From assembly GCA_048498995.1 (NCBI GenBank), contig JBEHWX010000038.1, positions 1 to 50,279 of the forward strand: a DNA stretch of 50,279 bases. The letters are read 5' to 3'. Positions 39,982 through 49,010 of this stretch are shown piece by piece. The notes under the pieces are model-generated. The model ran no database searches, was not told where the DNA came from, and worked only from the letters and a program-made list of their open reading frames with translations. The number at the start of each line of letters is the position of its first letter. Position 1 is the stretch's first letter. This DNA is from JBEHWX01 sp048498995. Its GTDB lineage: Bacteria > Bacteroidota > Ignavibacteria > OLB7. Both the position numbers and the translations under genes were made by a program.

Positions 39982-40965
39982 TCAGCGGTTCAGGGCGGCC
40001 ATGCTCGCCGACGGGTAGCGATCCCCGGCGGCGGCTCCCATCGGGAAGATCTCGTCGAGGCGATCGAGGTCCTTCTGGCCGAGCTGGACGTCGAGCGCGC
40101 CGACGTTCTCCTCGAGCGTCGCGACGTGCTTGGTGCCGGGAATCGGGACGATATCCTCTCCCCGGGTCAGCAGCCACGCCAGGGCCAGCTGCGCCGGCGT
40201 GCATCCCTTCTCCCCGGCCATCTCCCTGACGGCATCGACCAGATCGAGATTCCGCTGGAAGTTCTCCCCCTGAAAGCGGGGATTGCTCCGGCGGAAATCA
40301 TCCGGAGCGAAATCATCGGGGCTCTTGATGCTGCCGGTGAGGAAGCCGCGTCCGAGCGGACTGTAGGCGACGAATCCGATGCCGAGCTCGCGGCAGGTGT
40401 CGAGCACCCCTTCCTCCGGGTCACGCGTCCAGAGGCTGTACTCGCTCTGCAGCGCGGTGATCGGGTGGACGGAGTTGCCGCGCCGGAGCGTATCGGAGGA
40501 GGCCTCCGACAGACCGATATATCGGACCTTCCCCTGACTCACCAGCTCTCCCATCGCGCCGACGGTCTCCTCGATCGGCGTGTTCGGATCGACGCGGTGA
40601 AGGTAGTAGAGATCGATCGTGTCGATGCCGAGGCGCTTCAGGCTCGCCTCGCACGCCGACTTGACGTAGTCGGGACGGCCGTTGATCCCCCTGACGCTCG
40701 CGTCGTTCGGATCGCGGACGACGCCGAACTTCGTGGCGATCACCACGCGGTCGCGGCGTCCGCGGATCGCCTTGCCCACCAGCTCCTCGTTGGTGAACGG
40801 CCCATACATATCGGCCGTGTCGAGGAAGGTGACGCCGAGCTCGATCGCGCGATCGATGGTGGCCAGCGACTCTCCCTCGCTCCTCGGGCCGTAGAAATCG
40901 CTCATCCCCATGCAGCCGAGTCCCTCCGCCGAGACTTCCAGATCACGTAGCCTGCGATAGATCAT
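39982..40965 (-). CDS. Aldo/keto reductase
   Basis: 327 aa from ATG 40965 with AAGGAG upstream. The opening MIYRRLRDLEVSAEGLGCMGMS is typical of the YeaE/IolS-like branch. Catalytic tetrad: Asp and Tyr in DTADMYG (about 48-54), Lys in IATKFG (about 78-83), His in YYLHRVD (about 119-125). The NADPH site near the end has IPGTKHVATLEENVGAL. It is only about 30% like the first reductase (15866-16900) by eye, so they are not recent duplicates. Substrate unknown. Single gene. Confidence 0.93.
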   Translation of the reverse strand: MIYRRLRDLEVSAEGLGCMGMSDFYGPRSEGESLATIDRAIELGVTFLDTADMYGPFTNEELVGKAIRGRRDRVVIATKFGVVRDPNDASVRGINGRPDYVKSACEASLKRLGIDTIDLYYLHRVDPNTPIEETVGAMGELVSQGKVRYIGLSEASSDTLRRGNSVHPITALQSEYSLWTRDPEEGVLDTCRELGIGFVAYSPLGRGFLTGSIKSPDDFAPDDFRRSNPRFQGENFQRNLDLVDAVREMAGEKGCTPAQLALAWLLTRGEDIVPIPGTKHVATLEENVGALDVQLGQKDLDRLDEIFPMGAAAGDRYPSASMAALNR

Positions 40966-41095
40966 TGTGGACTCCTTGGATTGAATCATCATGGCGACAG
41001 TCGCCATCGCGCCACCGACGCCCGGCGCGCGGGAATATTGGAGCGGCACATCACGGGCCACCGGAAACGGAGTCCGACTCACGGAACCGGATCTC

Positions 41096-41566
41096 TCAGG
41101 GATGCTTCACGCCGTCGAGGAGCATCGGAATCACCTTCTCCAGACGCCGCCGGCGCGTCTCCTCCTTCTTCGCGCCGGAGACCCACGCGACATATTCCTT
41201 CCGGTTGGTAAAGGAAAGGCTCTCGAAGAATTCCCTGGCGCGCGGCTCCCGGTCGAGGAAAAGGGCCAGCTCCTCCGGCACCTCCACGGTCCGCTCGGCG
41301 GTGTCCCGCTCCATCGTCACCATGAGCCTCTGGCCGAAGGCGAGTCCGGCCTCGCGGCGAAACTCCCTGGTGAGCCCCATGCAGTGCCGGTCATCGCCGG
41401 CCGACATGATCGAGCTCCGGTAGGGGATGCCGTTGATGGTGCCGCGGACCCGCATCATCCCGCGGATGCCGAAGACTTCCGGCACCGAGAAGGGGAGCCA
41501 GAGATAGCCGACATCCTTGCCGTCATCCTGAAGAAGCTCCGCCTCGAATTCCTGTCGCTCGCTCAT
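41096..41566 (-). CDS. DUF1905 plus YdeI/OmdA-like protein
   Basis: 156 aa from ATG 41566 (AAGGAT upstream). The first 90 residues fit DUF1905 (FEAELLQDDGKDVGYLWLPFSVPEVFGIRGMMRVRGTINGIPYRSSIM ... GLAFGQRLMVTME), a small beta-barrel. The last 60 fit the OmdA/YdeI C-terminal domain (VEVPEELALFLDREPRAREFFESLSFTNRKEYVAWVSGAKKEETRRRRLEK). The pair is a common fusion of unknown role. It shares the second domain type with the protein at 4830-5426 but not its first. Confidence 0.85.
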   Translation of the reverse strand: MSERQEFEAELLQDDGKDVGYLWLPFSVPEVFGIRGMMRVRGTINGIPYRSSIMSAGDDRHCMGLTREFRREAGLAFGQRLMVTMERDTAERTVEVPEELALFLDREPRAREFFESLSFTNRKEYVAWVSGAKKEETRRRRLEKVIPMLLDGVKHP

Positions 41567-41650
41567 CGTGAGATCCTTCCGCCATGCGAGTATGAGAGTG
41601 TGGTGTCGACATCCGTCCGACATCCGTCTCCTCCGCGCCCGCGGCGGACG

Positions 41651-42640
41651 CTACGCGCCTCGCGCGACGATCCTCAGCGCGTCCTCGAAGCGGGGCGACC
41701 GGAAGTTCTCCCGCAGCCGCTCCATGTGGACGCGGGCATAGACGATCCGCTCCTCGCTCCCGGCCATGCTGATCCGCCCGCTCCAGAGCCCGTCGTGATA
41801 CGCGTCGAACTCCGGACTCTCCACGGCATCCAGATCGACCGGCTTGCCGCCGGAGCCGAGCGGCATGAAGAGGGTGAGGTAGAACATGTGCAGGATCTGC
41901 CGCATCAGGAAGAATTGCGCGCGGCGGGCCTCGCCGGCGGCTTCGCCGAAGTACCGGTCCAGGAACTCGACCTCATCGTCGTCGCTCTTCACCACGAAGT
42001 TCGCCACCACCGCGAGATCGAGATATCTGTCGTTCAGAAACGCCGACTCCCAGTCGACGAGCCAGGGACGCTCGCCGTCGAAGACGATGTTGTCCGGCTT
42101 CAGGTCGTTGTGGGAGGAGACCCAGCTCTCCCGGTCGTTCGCCGGATAGACCTCCAGGATGCGGGCGTAGCCCTCGAACAGATCGCGCGTCCGGTGCTCC
42201 GGGAGAACCCCCGCCTCCCGGAATCGTCGGAGGAAGCCGTTCGCGGTATCGATGTAGCTCACCCTGAAGGGGAACTTCGGCAGCGCGTGCAGCTCGCGGA
42301 TCGTATCGGCCAGACGCGTCCGCGCCTCGGCGATCGGGAACGGACGCTCCTCCACGAAATCGGTGATCGAGATCCGGTCCTCGACGCTCAGGTAGCGGAT
42401 GCCCGGCGCGAGCCCGGCCTCCGCGGCCGACCGCATGCAGTCGAACTGGTGCGTCGGGTCGGCGATCGCATCGGTACGGTTGATGACGCGCAGCAGATAG
42501 GGGGTGCCCCGCACGACGATCCGAAACACCGAGGCGGTGCTGAGCCCTCTGGTCAGCTCACGGATATCATCGTGGCCATCGGTTCCGAACGCGGCGCGCA
42601 GAGCGTTCGCCACGGCGATCCGTTTGTTCTCCGGGATCAT
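41651..42640 (-). CDS. APH-type phosphotransferase (choline/aminoglycoside kinase-like fold)
   Basis: 329 aa from ATG 42640. Kinase-like signs: TRGLSTASVFRIVVRG (Gly-rich loop area, about 30-45), LRVINR, the Brenner motif HNDLKPDNIVFDG near 178-190 with the catalytic Asp, and VDWESAFLNDRYLDLA with the metal-binding Asp near 195. APH-family kinases phosphorylate small hydroxyl compounds such as choline, homoserine, sugars or drugs; the sequence does not point to an antibiotic. Monocistronic, 92 bp downstream of the DinB-like gene on the same strand. Confidence 0.87.
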   Translation of the reverse strand: MIPENKRIAVANALRAAFGTDGHDDIRELTRGLSTASVFRIVVRGTPYLLRVINRTDAIADPTHQFDCMRSAAEAGLAPGIRYLSVEDRISITDFVEERPFPIAEARTRLADTIRELHALPKFPFRVSYIDTANGFLRRFREAGVLPEHRTRDLFEGYARILEVYPANDRESWVSSHNDLKPDNIVFDGERPWLVDWESAFLNDRYLDLAVVANFVVKSDDDEVEFLDRYFGEAAGEARRAQFFLMRQILHMFYLTLFMPLGSGGKPVDLDAVESPEFDAYHDGLWSGRISMAGSEERIVYARVHMERLRENFRSPRFEDALRIVARGA

Positions 42641-42732
42641 GAGGATGGAATCAGGTGAAGGTGAACCGGACGTTCGCGAACGGACGCCGGCAAGGAACGC
42701 GTCGGGCCGGAGCGGGGGCGCCACGGCGAGGG

Positions 42733-43242
42733 TCACCACTCTCCGGCGTAGCCGGAGCCGTAGGGAGCGATCACGCTCAGGTACTCGTGCTTCAGCCGGA
42801 TGATCTGGCGGAGATGGAGAAGATCGTGATCGATCCAGGCGGCCATCATCTCGCCGGCCTTCATGCTCCCGAACCGGGGATGATGGTGCGCGCTTTGCCA
42901 ATCGGGATCGCCGAGCGTCCCGAGCCACGCGATGGAGCGGGCCCGCTCGGCGGCAAGCTCCCGGAGCGTGGCGGCCAGATCGCGCGAGGCGTACTCCCGG
43001 GAGCGCACCCATCCCTCGGGATCGATCGGCGGCCACTCCTCGTCGGGGGCGTGAAGAATCAGATCGAGCCGCCGACGGAAATCCTCCCGCTCCTCGTCGA
43101 GAAGATGGCAGGCAACCTCCAGCAGCGACCAGCGCTCCGGCGCCGGCCGCCACGCCTCCTGCGCGGCGTCGATATTCTCCAGCAGCGCGATGATGGCGGC
43201 TCCGCCGGATTCCAGCTGACGGATGCAGTCGTCGATACGCAT
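42733..43242 (-). CDS. DinB-like protein
   Basis: 169 aa. A four-helix-bundle DinB/DUF664 member: WSLLEVACHLLDEEREDFRRRL (first metal His near 47), then WIDHDLLHLRQIIRL with two further His near 140-145, the usual three-His site. Family proteins include bacillithiol or mycothiol S-transferases and many without known reaction. Cytosolic. Sits between the APH-like and GNAT genes, all minus strand with short spacers, perhaps one transcript. Confidence 0.87.
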   Translation of the reverse strand: MRIDDCIRQLESGGAAIIALLENIDAAQEAWRPAPERWSLLEVACHLLDEEREDFRRRLDLILHAPDEEWPPIDPEGWVRSREYASRDLAATLRELAAERARSIAWLGTLGDPDWQSAHHHPRFGSMKAGEMMAAWIDHDLLHLRQIIRLKHEYLSVIAPYGSGYAGEW

Positions 43243-43318
43243 GTAGACTCCCTGGCAAGCAGTGTTCAGGCGCGCTCCGCGCCAACGCTCGACGCGCCGA
43301 TCGATGCGCCGCTCCGGC

Positions 43319-43867
43319 TCACAGCCCTCTGCGGAGCCTGATCCGCGCGTGCGCTCCCTCCTGGTGGGCACGATCGCCGAGCACCGCGACCACCGTATCG
43401 AATCCGCGGACGGTCCAGAAGCGGAGGGCGGGCCAGTTCCGGAGGTAGACATCGAGCTTGATCGCGCGGTAGCCGAGCTCGCCGAGCAGCGAGGCCAGCC
43501 GCTCCACGAGCTCCTCGCCATATCCTTTCCCCTGATGATCGGGATGGATGAGGAGCATGGAGATCCAGGCATCCTCCGGCTCCGGGCCGCCATGCACGAG
43601 GTGATAGTAGCCGATCGCGGCGCCGTCGCGAAGCCGGATCGTCTGCAGGCGGAACGGCGGCGTCCCTTCCTCGACGGGGGAGAGGCTCCGCTCCACGAGC
43701 AGCCGGTGCTCGGCATCGTCGGGAAGGAGAGCGAAGGTCGGGTCCCACGGCGCCACGTCGGCGCAGGCGGAGGCCAGCGCGTGGATCAACTGCGCTTCCT
43801 CCGGCGCCACGTCCCGCACGGCGAGCCTCGCGGTCTCCCAGGCGGAAGGCATGGTTCTCATCGACAT
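43319..43867 (-). CDS. GNAT-family N-acetyltransferase
   Basis: 182 aa from ATG 43867 with GGAGAG upstream. The acetyl-CoA motif A is ISMLLIHPDHQGKGYGEELVERLAS (about 97-121; the Q/RxxGxG/A signature is QGKGYG). Motif B follows (YRAIKLDVYLRNWPALRFWTVRGF). It transfers an acetyl group to an amine; target unknown. The gene follows the DinB-like gene's direction with a 76-bp spacer between them. Confidence 0.9.
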   Translation of the reverse strand: MSMRTMPSAWETARLAVRDVAPEEAQLIHALASACADVAPWDPTFALLPDDAEHRLLVERSLSPVEEGTPPFRLQTIRLRDGAAIGYYHLVHGGPEPEDAWISMLLIHPDHQGKGYGEELVERLASLLGELGYRAIKLDVYLRNWPALRFWTVRGFDTVVAVLGDRAHQEGAHARIRLRRGL

Positions 43868-43889
43868 GCGCTCTCTCCGGTACGTTCCC

Positions 43890-43921
43890 CGAAACGACGA
43901 AGGACACCGGAGGTGTCCTTC
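43890..43921 (-). terminator. Terminator of the fatty acid hydroxylase gene
   Basis: On the minus strand a perfect 10-bp stem (GAAGGACACC/GGTGTCCTTC) with a 3-nt loop, then GTCGTTTC. It lies 100 bp past the stop at 44021 and 23 bp before the GNAT start. Confidence 0.75.
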
Positions 43922-44020
43922 ATCACTGCGAGCCATCATCAGGTTCGATCGCCGCGGATGCCCGGGCACCGCGACGCGCCCAGGCATCGCGACGCGCGCC
44001 CATGCGCGCCGGCGACCGCG

Positions 44021-44635
44021 TTACTTCGACACGGTGCGGAAGACGTAGTCCCAGAGCGGGGAGCTGACGCCGTAGCCGGTGTGGTCATCCTTGTAGTGAT
44101 GACGCAGGTGATACTGCTTCAGGAAGAGCCACGGCTGCTGCTTCATGGAGAAGTGGTGCGTGGCATAATGGAGCATATCGTAGCAGAGGTAGCCGAAGAC
44201 CATGCCGGCGAAGGTCGGCGGCGCCAGATGCGCGCCGAAGATCGCCAGGAAGAGGAAGTAGAAGAAGATGGCCAGCGGCACCGAGATTCCCGGCGGCATC
44301 ACCAGGCGGGTGGCATCGTTCGGATAATCGTGATGCACGCCGTGCGTGATGAAATGGAGCCGCTTGCCGAACTCGGTCTTCGGCTCCAGATGGAAGATGA
44401 ACCGGTGCAGCACGTACTCGATCAACGTCCAGAGCAGGACGCCGAGAACGAACATGCCGATGGTGGTCCCTATCGGAAGCGCATACACCCCGAGCGCCAG
44501 ATAGAACATTACCCCCATCACGGGAATGTAGATGAACAGCGGAGTGGCCGGATGGACGTGCGAGAAGAACTCCAGAAAGTCGCTCTCGAACATCCGCACA
44601 GTTTCATTCTTGTTCGATACGTAGTTACGAGCCAT
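44021..44635 (-). CDS. Fatty acid hydroxylase / sterol desaturase-family membrane protein
   Basis: 204 aa. Four hydrophobic segments (about 32-48, 56-76, 118-138, 142-152) and the di-iron histidine clusters: HRFIFH near 77, HGVHHD near 96, HYATHH near 154 and HLRHHYKD near 172. This matches the FA2H/Scs7-like branch, which places a hydroxyl group at C2 of fatty acids in sphingolipids or lipid A, using oxygen. The N-terminal cytochrome b5 domain of eukaryotic members is absent, as usual in bacteria. Inner membrane. Single gene. Confidence 0.9.
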   Translation of the reverse strand: MARNYVSNKNETVRMFESDFLEFFSHVHPATPLFIYIPVMGVMFYLALGVYALPIGTTIGMFVLGVLLWTLIEYVLHRFIFHLEPKTEFGKRLHFITHGVHHDYPNDATRLVMPPGISVPLAIFFYFLFLAIFGAHLAPPTFAGMVFGYLCYDMLHYATHHFSMKQQPWLFLKQYHLRHHYKDDHTGYGVSSPLWDYVFRTVSK

Positions 44636-44953
44636 GGAACCACCTCAATGCAGAGACCGACATATCGGACCAAGCGGCGACGGACGCGCCGACCGGAGCG
44701 CCCAGGGAAGCGGTACGAAACATTCCGCCGGCCGGATTCCGCGGCCGGGTGGGGTCGCGGATCGATCGGCGGAAGTCGGCGTGCCGGCGCGCCTTGCGTC
44801 GGCGCGCGGGTGATCGGCAAGACGCGTTTCACCGCTTCAGGTTGCAATCCCCACGGGATCGCAGGGCGCTAAAATAGCAAAAGGGAATTCCGCATCTCCG
44901 CCGATGACCCATTGATACCGACTGATATGCCCGGGCGGGGGCGCCGGCCATGG
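44636..44953. other. Intergenic region, nothing recognised
   Basis: 318 bp upstream of the hydroxylase gene and downstream of xerD (both minus). An A-rich stretch near 44872-44885 may be part of the hydroxylase promoter. No hairpin with a T tail was seen for the xerD unit. Confidence 0.4.
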
Positions 44954-45913
44954 TCACGGACGGGGGTGATAGGTGCGATGGACCTCGCGAAGATACTCAC
45001 GATCGACGTGGGTATAGATCTGGGTGGTCGTGATGCTCTCGTGGCCGAGCATCTCCTGCACGGCGCGCAGATCGGCTCCCCCCTCCAGCAGATGCGTGGC
45101 GAAGGTGTGCCGGAAGGTGTGCGGATGCACCGACGCCTCCACCCCGGCGGCCGCGGCATACTTGCGCGTCATCTCCCAGACCGCGTTCCGGCTGAGGGGG
45201 CCGCCGCGCGAGTTGAGGAACAGAACGTCGTCGCTCCCCCGGCCACGTCCGGCCAGCTTCGGGCGGGCCTCCCGCCGGTAGCGCTCGATCCACCCCTGAG
45301 CCGCCCGGCCGATCGGCACCAGCCGCTCCTTGTTCCCCTTGCCGATCACCCTCACCAGATCGTACTCGAAATGGAGCTGCGCGGCGTGAAGGGTCCTCAG
45401 CTCCGTCACGCGGACGCCGGTGGCATACAGGGTCTCGAGCATCGCCCGGTCGCGGAGGCCGTACGGCGTCTCCACCTCCGGAGCGGCCAGGATCGCCTCC
45501 ACCTGCGGCAGCGAAAGGACGTCCGGCAAGGTGCGGGCGCGCTTCGGCAGATCCACGCCGCGCGACGGGTCCCGGTCGGTCTCCTCCTCCACGACGGCGA
45601 AGCGGTGGAATCCCCGGATGGCCGAGACGGCGCGGGCGATCGAGGAGGGAGCCAGCCCGACCTCGGTGAGCGCCGCGATATGGGCACGGATCTGCTCCGG
45701 CTCCGCCTGGGCGATCGAGGCAACGTCGCGGCGGCCGAGATACTCCAGGTAGCGCGCCAGATCGAGCAGATAGGCGGCGACGGTGTTATCGGAGGAGCCA
45801 CGCTCCACCAGGAGGAAATCGGCGTAGCGCTCGAGCAGCGAGCCGAGCTCCGGCGGAAGGTGTCCGCTGGGGAGGGCGGGGCGCGCTCCGGAGAGCGCTC
45901 TGGTGGCCGGCAT
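44954..45913 (-). CDS. xerD: Tyrosine recombinase, XerD type
   Basis: 319 aa. N-terminal SAM-like DNA-binding domain (about 22-110, LLERYADFLLVERGSSDNTVAAYLLDLARYLEYL), then the catalytic domain. All active-site residues are visible: Arg in ATGVRVTELR (about 168), Lys in GKGNKER, His and Arg in HPHTFRHTF, His in LGHESI, and the Tyr nucleophile in TQIYTHVD. The C-terminal VHRTYHPRP is typical of XerD rather than XerC. Its role is to resolve chromosome dimers at dif. It lies 3 bp after the 7TM-HD gene and is co-transcribed with it. Confidence 0.9.
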   Translation of the reverse strand: MPATRALSGARPALPSGHLPPELGSLLERYADFLLVERGSSDNTVAAYLLDLARYLEYLGRRDVASIAQAEPEQIRAHIAALTEVGLAPSSIARAVSAIRGFHRFAVVEEETDRDPSRGVDLPKRARTLPDVLSLPQVEAILAAPEVETPYGLRDRAMLETLYATGVRVTELRTLHAAQLHFEYDLVRVIGKGNKERLVPIGRAAQGWIERYRREARPKLAGRGRGSDDVLFLNSRGGPLSRNAVWEMTRKYAAAAGVEASVHPHTFRHTFATHLLEGGADLRAVQEMLGHESITTTQIYTHVDREYLREVHRTYHPRP

Positions 45914-45916
45914 CGT

Positions 45917-48268
45917 CTACTCCGGTCCCTTCTTGTCCTTCCCCTTCCGCTCCCCGGGCCGGCCGTAGGCAACCTCGATGTCGATGTTGCCGAAGGCATC
46001 GTCCACGTAGGGGATCGTCGGCGACCCTTTGCCGCGACGCTCCTCCTCGGCCCCCTTCGCCTGCTCCTTCTCGTCATCCTTGTACTGGATGCGGGGATGG
46101 TTCATGCCGATCAGGTTCTTGGTGAAGGCCACCTTGATCTTGGTCAGATCGGCCAGCGTCAGCTCGCACTGATCGAGCTGCCCCTCGGTGAAGCGCTTCT
46201 TGATTACCCGATCGATCGTGTCCTCGATCGACTTCGGCGAGGTGCTCGGCAGCGAGCGGGTCGTGGCCTCGACGGCGTCGGCGAGCATCACGATGGCGGT
46301 CTCGCGCGACTGCGGCAGGGGGCCGGGATAGCGGAAATCGTTCTCGTCGACATCCGGGTTGATGCTCCGGGCCTTGTCCAGGAAGTACTGGATCACGGTG
46401 GTGCCGTGGTGCATCGGGATGAAGTCGACGATCCGCTGCGGCAGCTTGTACTCCCGCGCCAGCTCGATGCCGTCGAGCACGTGGTTCCGGATCATCCTCG
46501 CGGACTTCTCCGGGGTGATCTTGTCGTGCTTGTTCCCCATCTCCATCTGGTTCTCGACGAAATACTCCGACTTGGCCAGCTTCCCGACATCGTGGAAGTA
46601 GGAGCCGACCTTGGCCAGCAGGGCATTGGCGCCGATGGCGACCGCGGCGCTCTCGGCCAGTCGGGCGATGGTGAGGGTATGCTGATAGGTGCCGGGGGCC
46701 TTGTCGGCCAGGGCGCGCAGCAGCGGATGGTTCAGGTTGTCGTACTCGAGCAGCTTCAGGTCGGTGGCCACGCCGAAGAATTTCTCGATCAGGAAGATCA
46801 CGCCGAAGGTGAGCACCGGGGAGACCGTGGCGTTGATGGCCGCGAAGCCGAGCCGGAGAAGGGTCACCGTGAGCGAATCACCCCGCTCCAGCGCCAGGGC
46901 GCTGATGGCGGTGGCGTAGCCGAGGAAGGAATAGGCGATCGAGCGGAACAGCTGCGTCCGGCTCTTGATGTCGCGCACCGTATAGGCGGCCAGCACGCCG
47001 GCCGTCAGCGAGGCGATGGCGAACGTGTAGTCGTTCCCCCGGATGCCGGCCACGATGAAGCAGGCGACCACGGTCTGGTAGAACGCGGTGCGCGAGTCGA
47101 ACAGAATCGCCAGGAGCATCGAGAGGAAGGGGATCAGGATCAGGAACTCGACCGGCAGGCTCGTGTGCATCAGCTGCGTCACGAACGCCAGCACCGCCAT
47201 CAGCAGATGGGCGACGAGGATGATCCCGAGCTGGAGATTGTCGTAGAAGATCCGGCGGCGGAAGTTGTAGAGATAGAGGAGCCCCAGCCCCATCATCAGC
47301 GCCACGTGGCCGAGACTGCCGAGATACTGCCGCCAGGGATTGTCGACGATGTCGTGCGCTTTCCGGGAGCCCTGATAGCTCTCCAGCTTCTGCCTGATGT
47401 TCTCGGTGATCTTCTCACCGGTGGCGACGATCACCGCCCCCTCCGGCACGATCGCCCGGGAGCGACGGACGCTGGCGCGCGCCGCCTCGCGGGCCTCGGC
47501 GGTGAGGGTGGGACTGTAGAGAAGGGTGGGGCGGTAGACGGCGCTGAACAGATCGAGCGCCAGCGCCAGCTGATCCGGCGGAACGCGCCGCGTGAGCCCC
47601 GCCTCCAGCAGGTGCGCCAGGCTCACGCTGTCGTAGAGCATCGTCACCGGCACCTCATCCTCCAGCACCCCGGCCCGGCGGACCGAGATCCGCTCCTTGG
47701 CCACCTGCCCCTTGGCGCGATCGAGCACGCCGGCGCGGTACGGTCCGGCCAGCTCCTCGGCCAGGATGCCGGCCACCCCGCGCAGCGCCTCGGCGCGCGG
47801 CTCGCCGGCGGGAATTCCTCCCACGATCCGCCAGACCGATTCCCCAAGCATCGCCGGACGCTCGGTGGCCGTGGCGATCCGGCCCACGAGCATGCCGAGC
47901 GAATCGCGGATCGACCCCGGCGTGATGCCGCTCGGCACGAACACCGGCAGCACCTGCGACTCCTTCTGCTCCATCTCCCGCTGGATCGTGGCGTCGTCCA
48001 CGTAGATCGGGAAGGCGAAGAGGGCGCGCACGGTATCCCCGGACCAGACGGAGCCGACCTCGTAGCGGGGCTCGACGGCGGAGGCGCGGGGAAACAGGGC
48101 GGCAATGGCCAGCGCGGTCACCAGCAACGCGATGGACCGCACTACCGGACTCCAGCGGAGCCCTGACGGCGTGCCGTCACGTCCATCGCCGAGGCGACCA
48201 TCACCGCCGCCGCGGCCATCGCCGAAGCGGCGCCCCACGAAGGCCATCTTTCGTTTATGCTCGGACAT
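45917..48268 (-). CDS. 7TM-HD (PgpH-like) membrane phosphohydrolase
   Basis: 783 aa. N-terminal transmembrane helix, then a long extracytoplasmic domain (about 60-310, 7TMR-HDED type), then seven membrane helices (about 320-530; for example LGHVALMMGLGLLYLYNF, LILIPFLSMLLAILFD, FGVIFLIEKFF), then a C-terminal HD domain in the cytosol. The metal-binding signature is complete: GTYQHTL, ...YFHDVGK, NHVLDGIELA, MHHGTTV and D in ADAVEA. PgpH of this family breaks down cyclic di-AMP to pApA, so a role in c-di-AMP turnover is likely. Followed by xerD after 3 bp. Confidence 0.92.
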   Translation of the reverse strand: MSEHKRKMAFVGRRFGDGRGGGDGRLGDGRDGTPSGLRWSPVVRSIALLVTALAIAALFPRASAVEPRYEVGSVWSGDTVRALFAFPIYVDDATIQREMEQKESQVLPVFVPSGITPGSIRDSLGMLVGRIATATERPAMLGESVWRIVGGIPAGEPRAEALRGVAGILAEELAGPYRAGVLDRAKGQVAKERISVRRAGVLEDEVPVTMLYDSVSLAHLLEAGLTRRVPPDQLALALDLFSAVYRPTLLYSPTLTAEAREAARASVRRSRAIVPEGAVIVATGEKITENIRQKLESYQGSRKAHDIVDNPWRQYLGSLGHVALMMGLGLLYLYNFRRRIFYDNLQLGIILVAHLLMAVLAFVTQLMHTSLPVEFLILIPFLSMLLAILFDSRTAFYQTVVACFIVAGIRGNDYTFAIASLTAGVLAAYTVRDIKSRTQLFRSIAYSFLGYATAISALALERGDSLTVTLLRLGFAAINATVSPVLTFGVIFLIEKFFGVATDLKLLEYDNLNHPLLRALADKAPGTYQHTLTIARLAESAAVAIGANALLAKVGSYFHDVGKLAKSEYFVENQMEMGNKHDKITPEKSARMIRNHVLDGIELAREYKLPQRIVDFIPMHHGTTVIQYFLDKARSINPDVDENDFRYPGPLPQSRETAIVMLADAVEATTRSLPSTSPKSIEDTIDRVIKKRFTEGQLDQCELTLADLTKIKVAFTKNLIGMNHPRIQYKDDEKEQAKGAEEERRGKGSPTIPYVDDAFGNIDIEVAYGRPGERKGKDKKGPE

Positions 48269-49010
48269 TCTGGCCCAATTAGTGCGTTTGAATCATATGG
48301 GTGTGCCGAATCCATCTTGAAAGATGGCCTCGGCGCCACCTCTGGCGTGCCGCCAAGAGCGTGCCGCGCCTCCGCGATGCTCCTCCGCGAGAACGAGGTT
48401 TCGACCGAAGCTCCGGAGGAGGGAGCCACGGAGAAGATGCCTCGGAGACCGCCGGACGGCATCGAACACCCGACGGACGCCGGGCGCGATGCTTCGCGCG
48501 ATGCTTCGAGAGACGCCCCGCGACATGCTCCGGCGGAGGTCACGAAAGCGCTGAATCGCCGTCGTGATCGAGAGATCGATCGCGAAATCGTCGGCGAGGG
48601 ATCGCCCGCGAGGGAATGTTCGCGAACCAGCGCCCGTGCGCGAAATATACGGGAGTGGCGAGGCATCACGGAGGTGCTCCGGAATTCCCGCTCACGACGT
48701 CGACGTGGACCGGAGAACCGGTCCGGGATCACCATGAGCTGACACGTATCTCCCGTCGGAGCGCATGGAGAGAGGGGCCTTCCGGAAGAGGGCCGACCGA
48801 CGATGGAAACCGGGCCGCCAGCGGGCCGGAAATCTCCGCGACGGGAGCATCCGGATTGCCCGGAAAACCGCATGAATGCGGGGTTCCGGCGTACACAATC
48901 AGTAATACCGGACCGGGGCCGCGCGGCGGCTCTACTACTTGCCAAATACCTATATTGATATCCCCTTGGGCTCGTCCCGTTCAAAGCGCAATAGAGATTG
49001 AGGAACAGCT
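48269..49010. other. Divergent intergenic region, no gene seen
   Basis: 742 bp between the 7TM-HD gene and ilvE. Several short open frames on both strands carry no recognisable domain. A short tandem repeat CGCGATGCTTC (two units) lies near 48487-48508. The ilvE promoter must lie near 48930-48990, where the sequence becomes AT-rich (CCTATATTGATATCC), but no clean consensus was found. Confidence 0.5.

Noticed and set aside
44912..48166. 1084-codon open frame on the plus strand
   Set aside because: It lies antisense to xerD and the 7TM-HD gene, which have complete motifs. Its translation is Arg/Gly/His-rich without any domain; it is a by-product of high GC.
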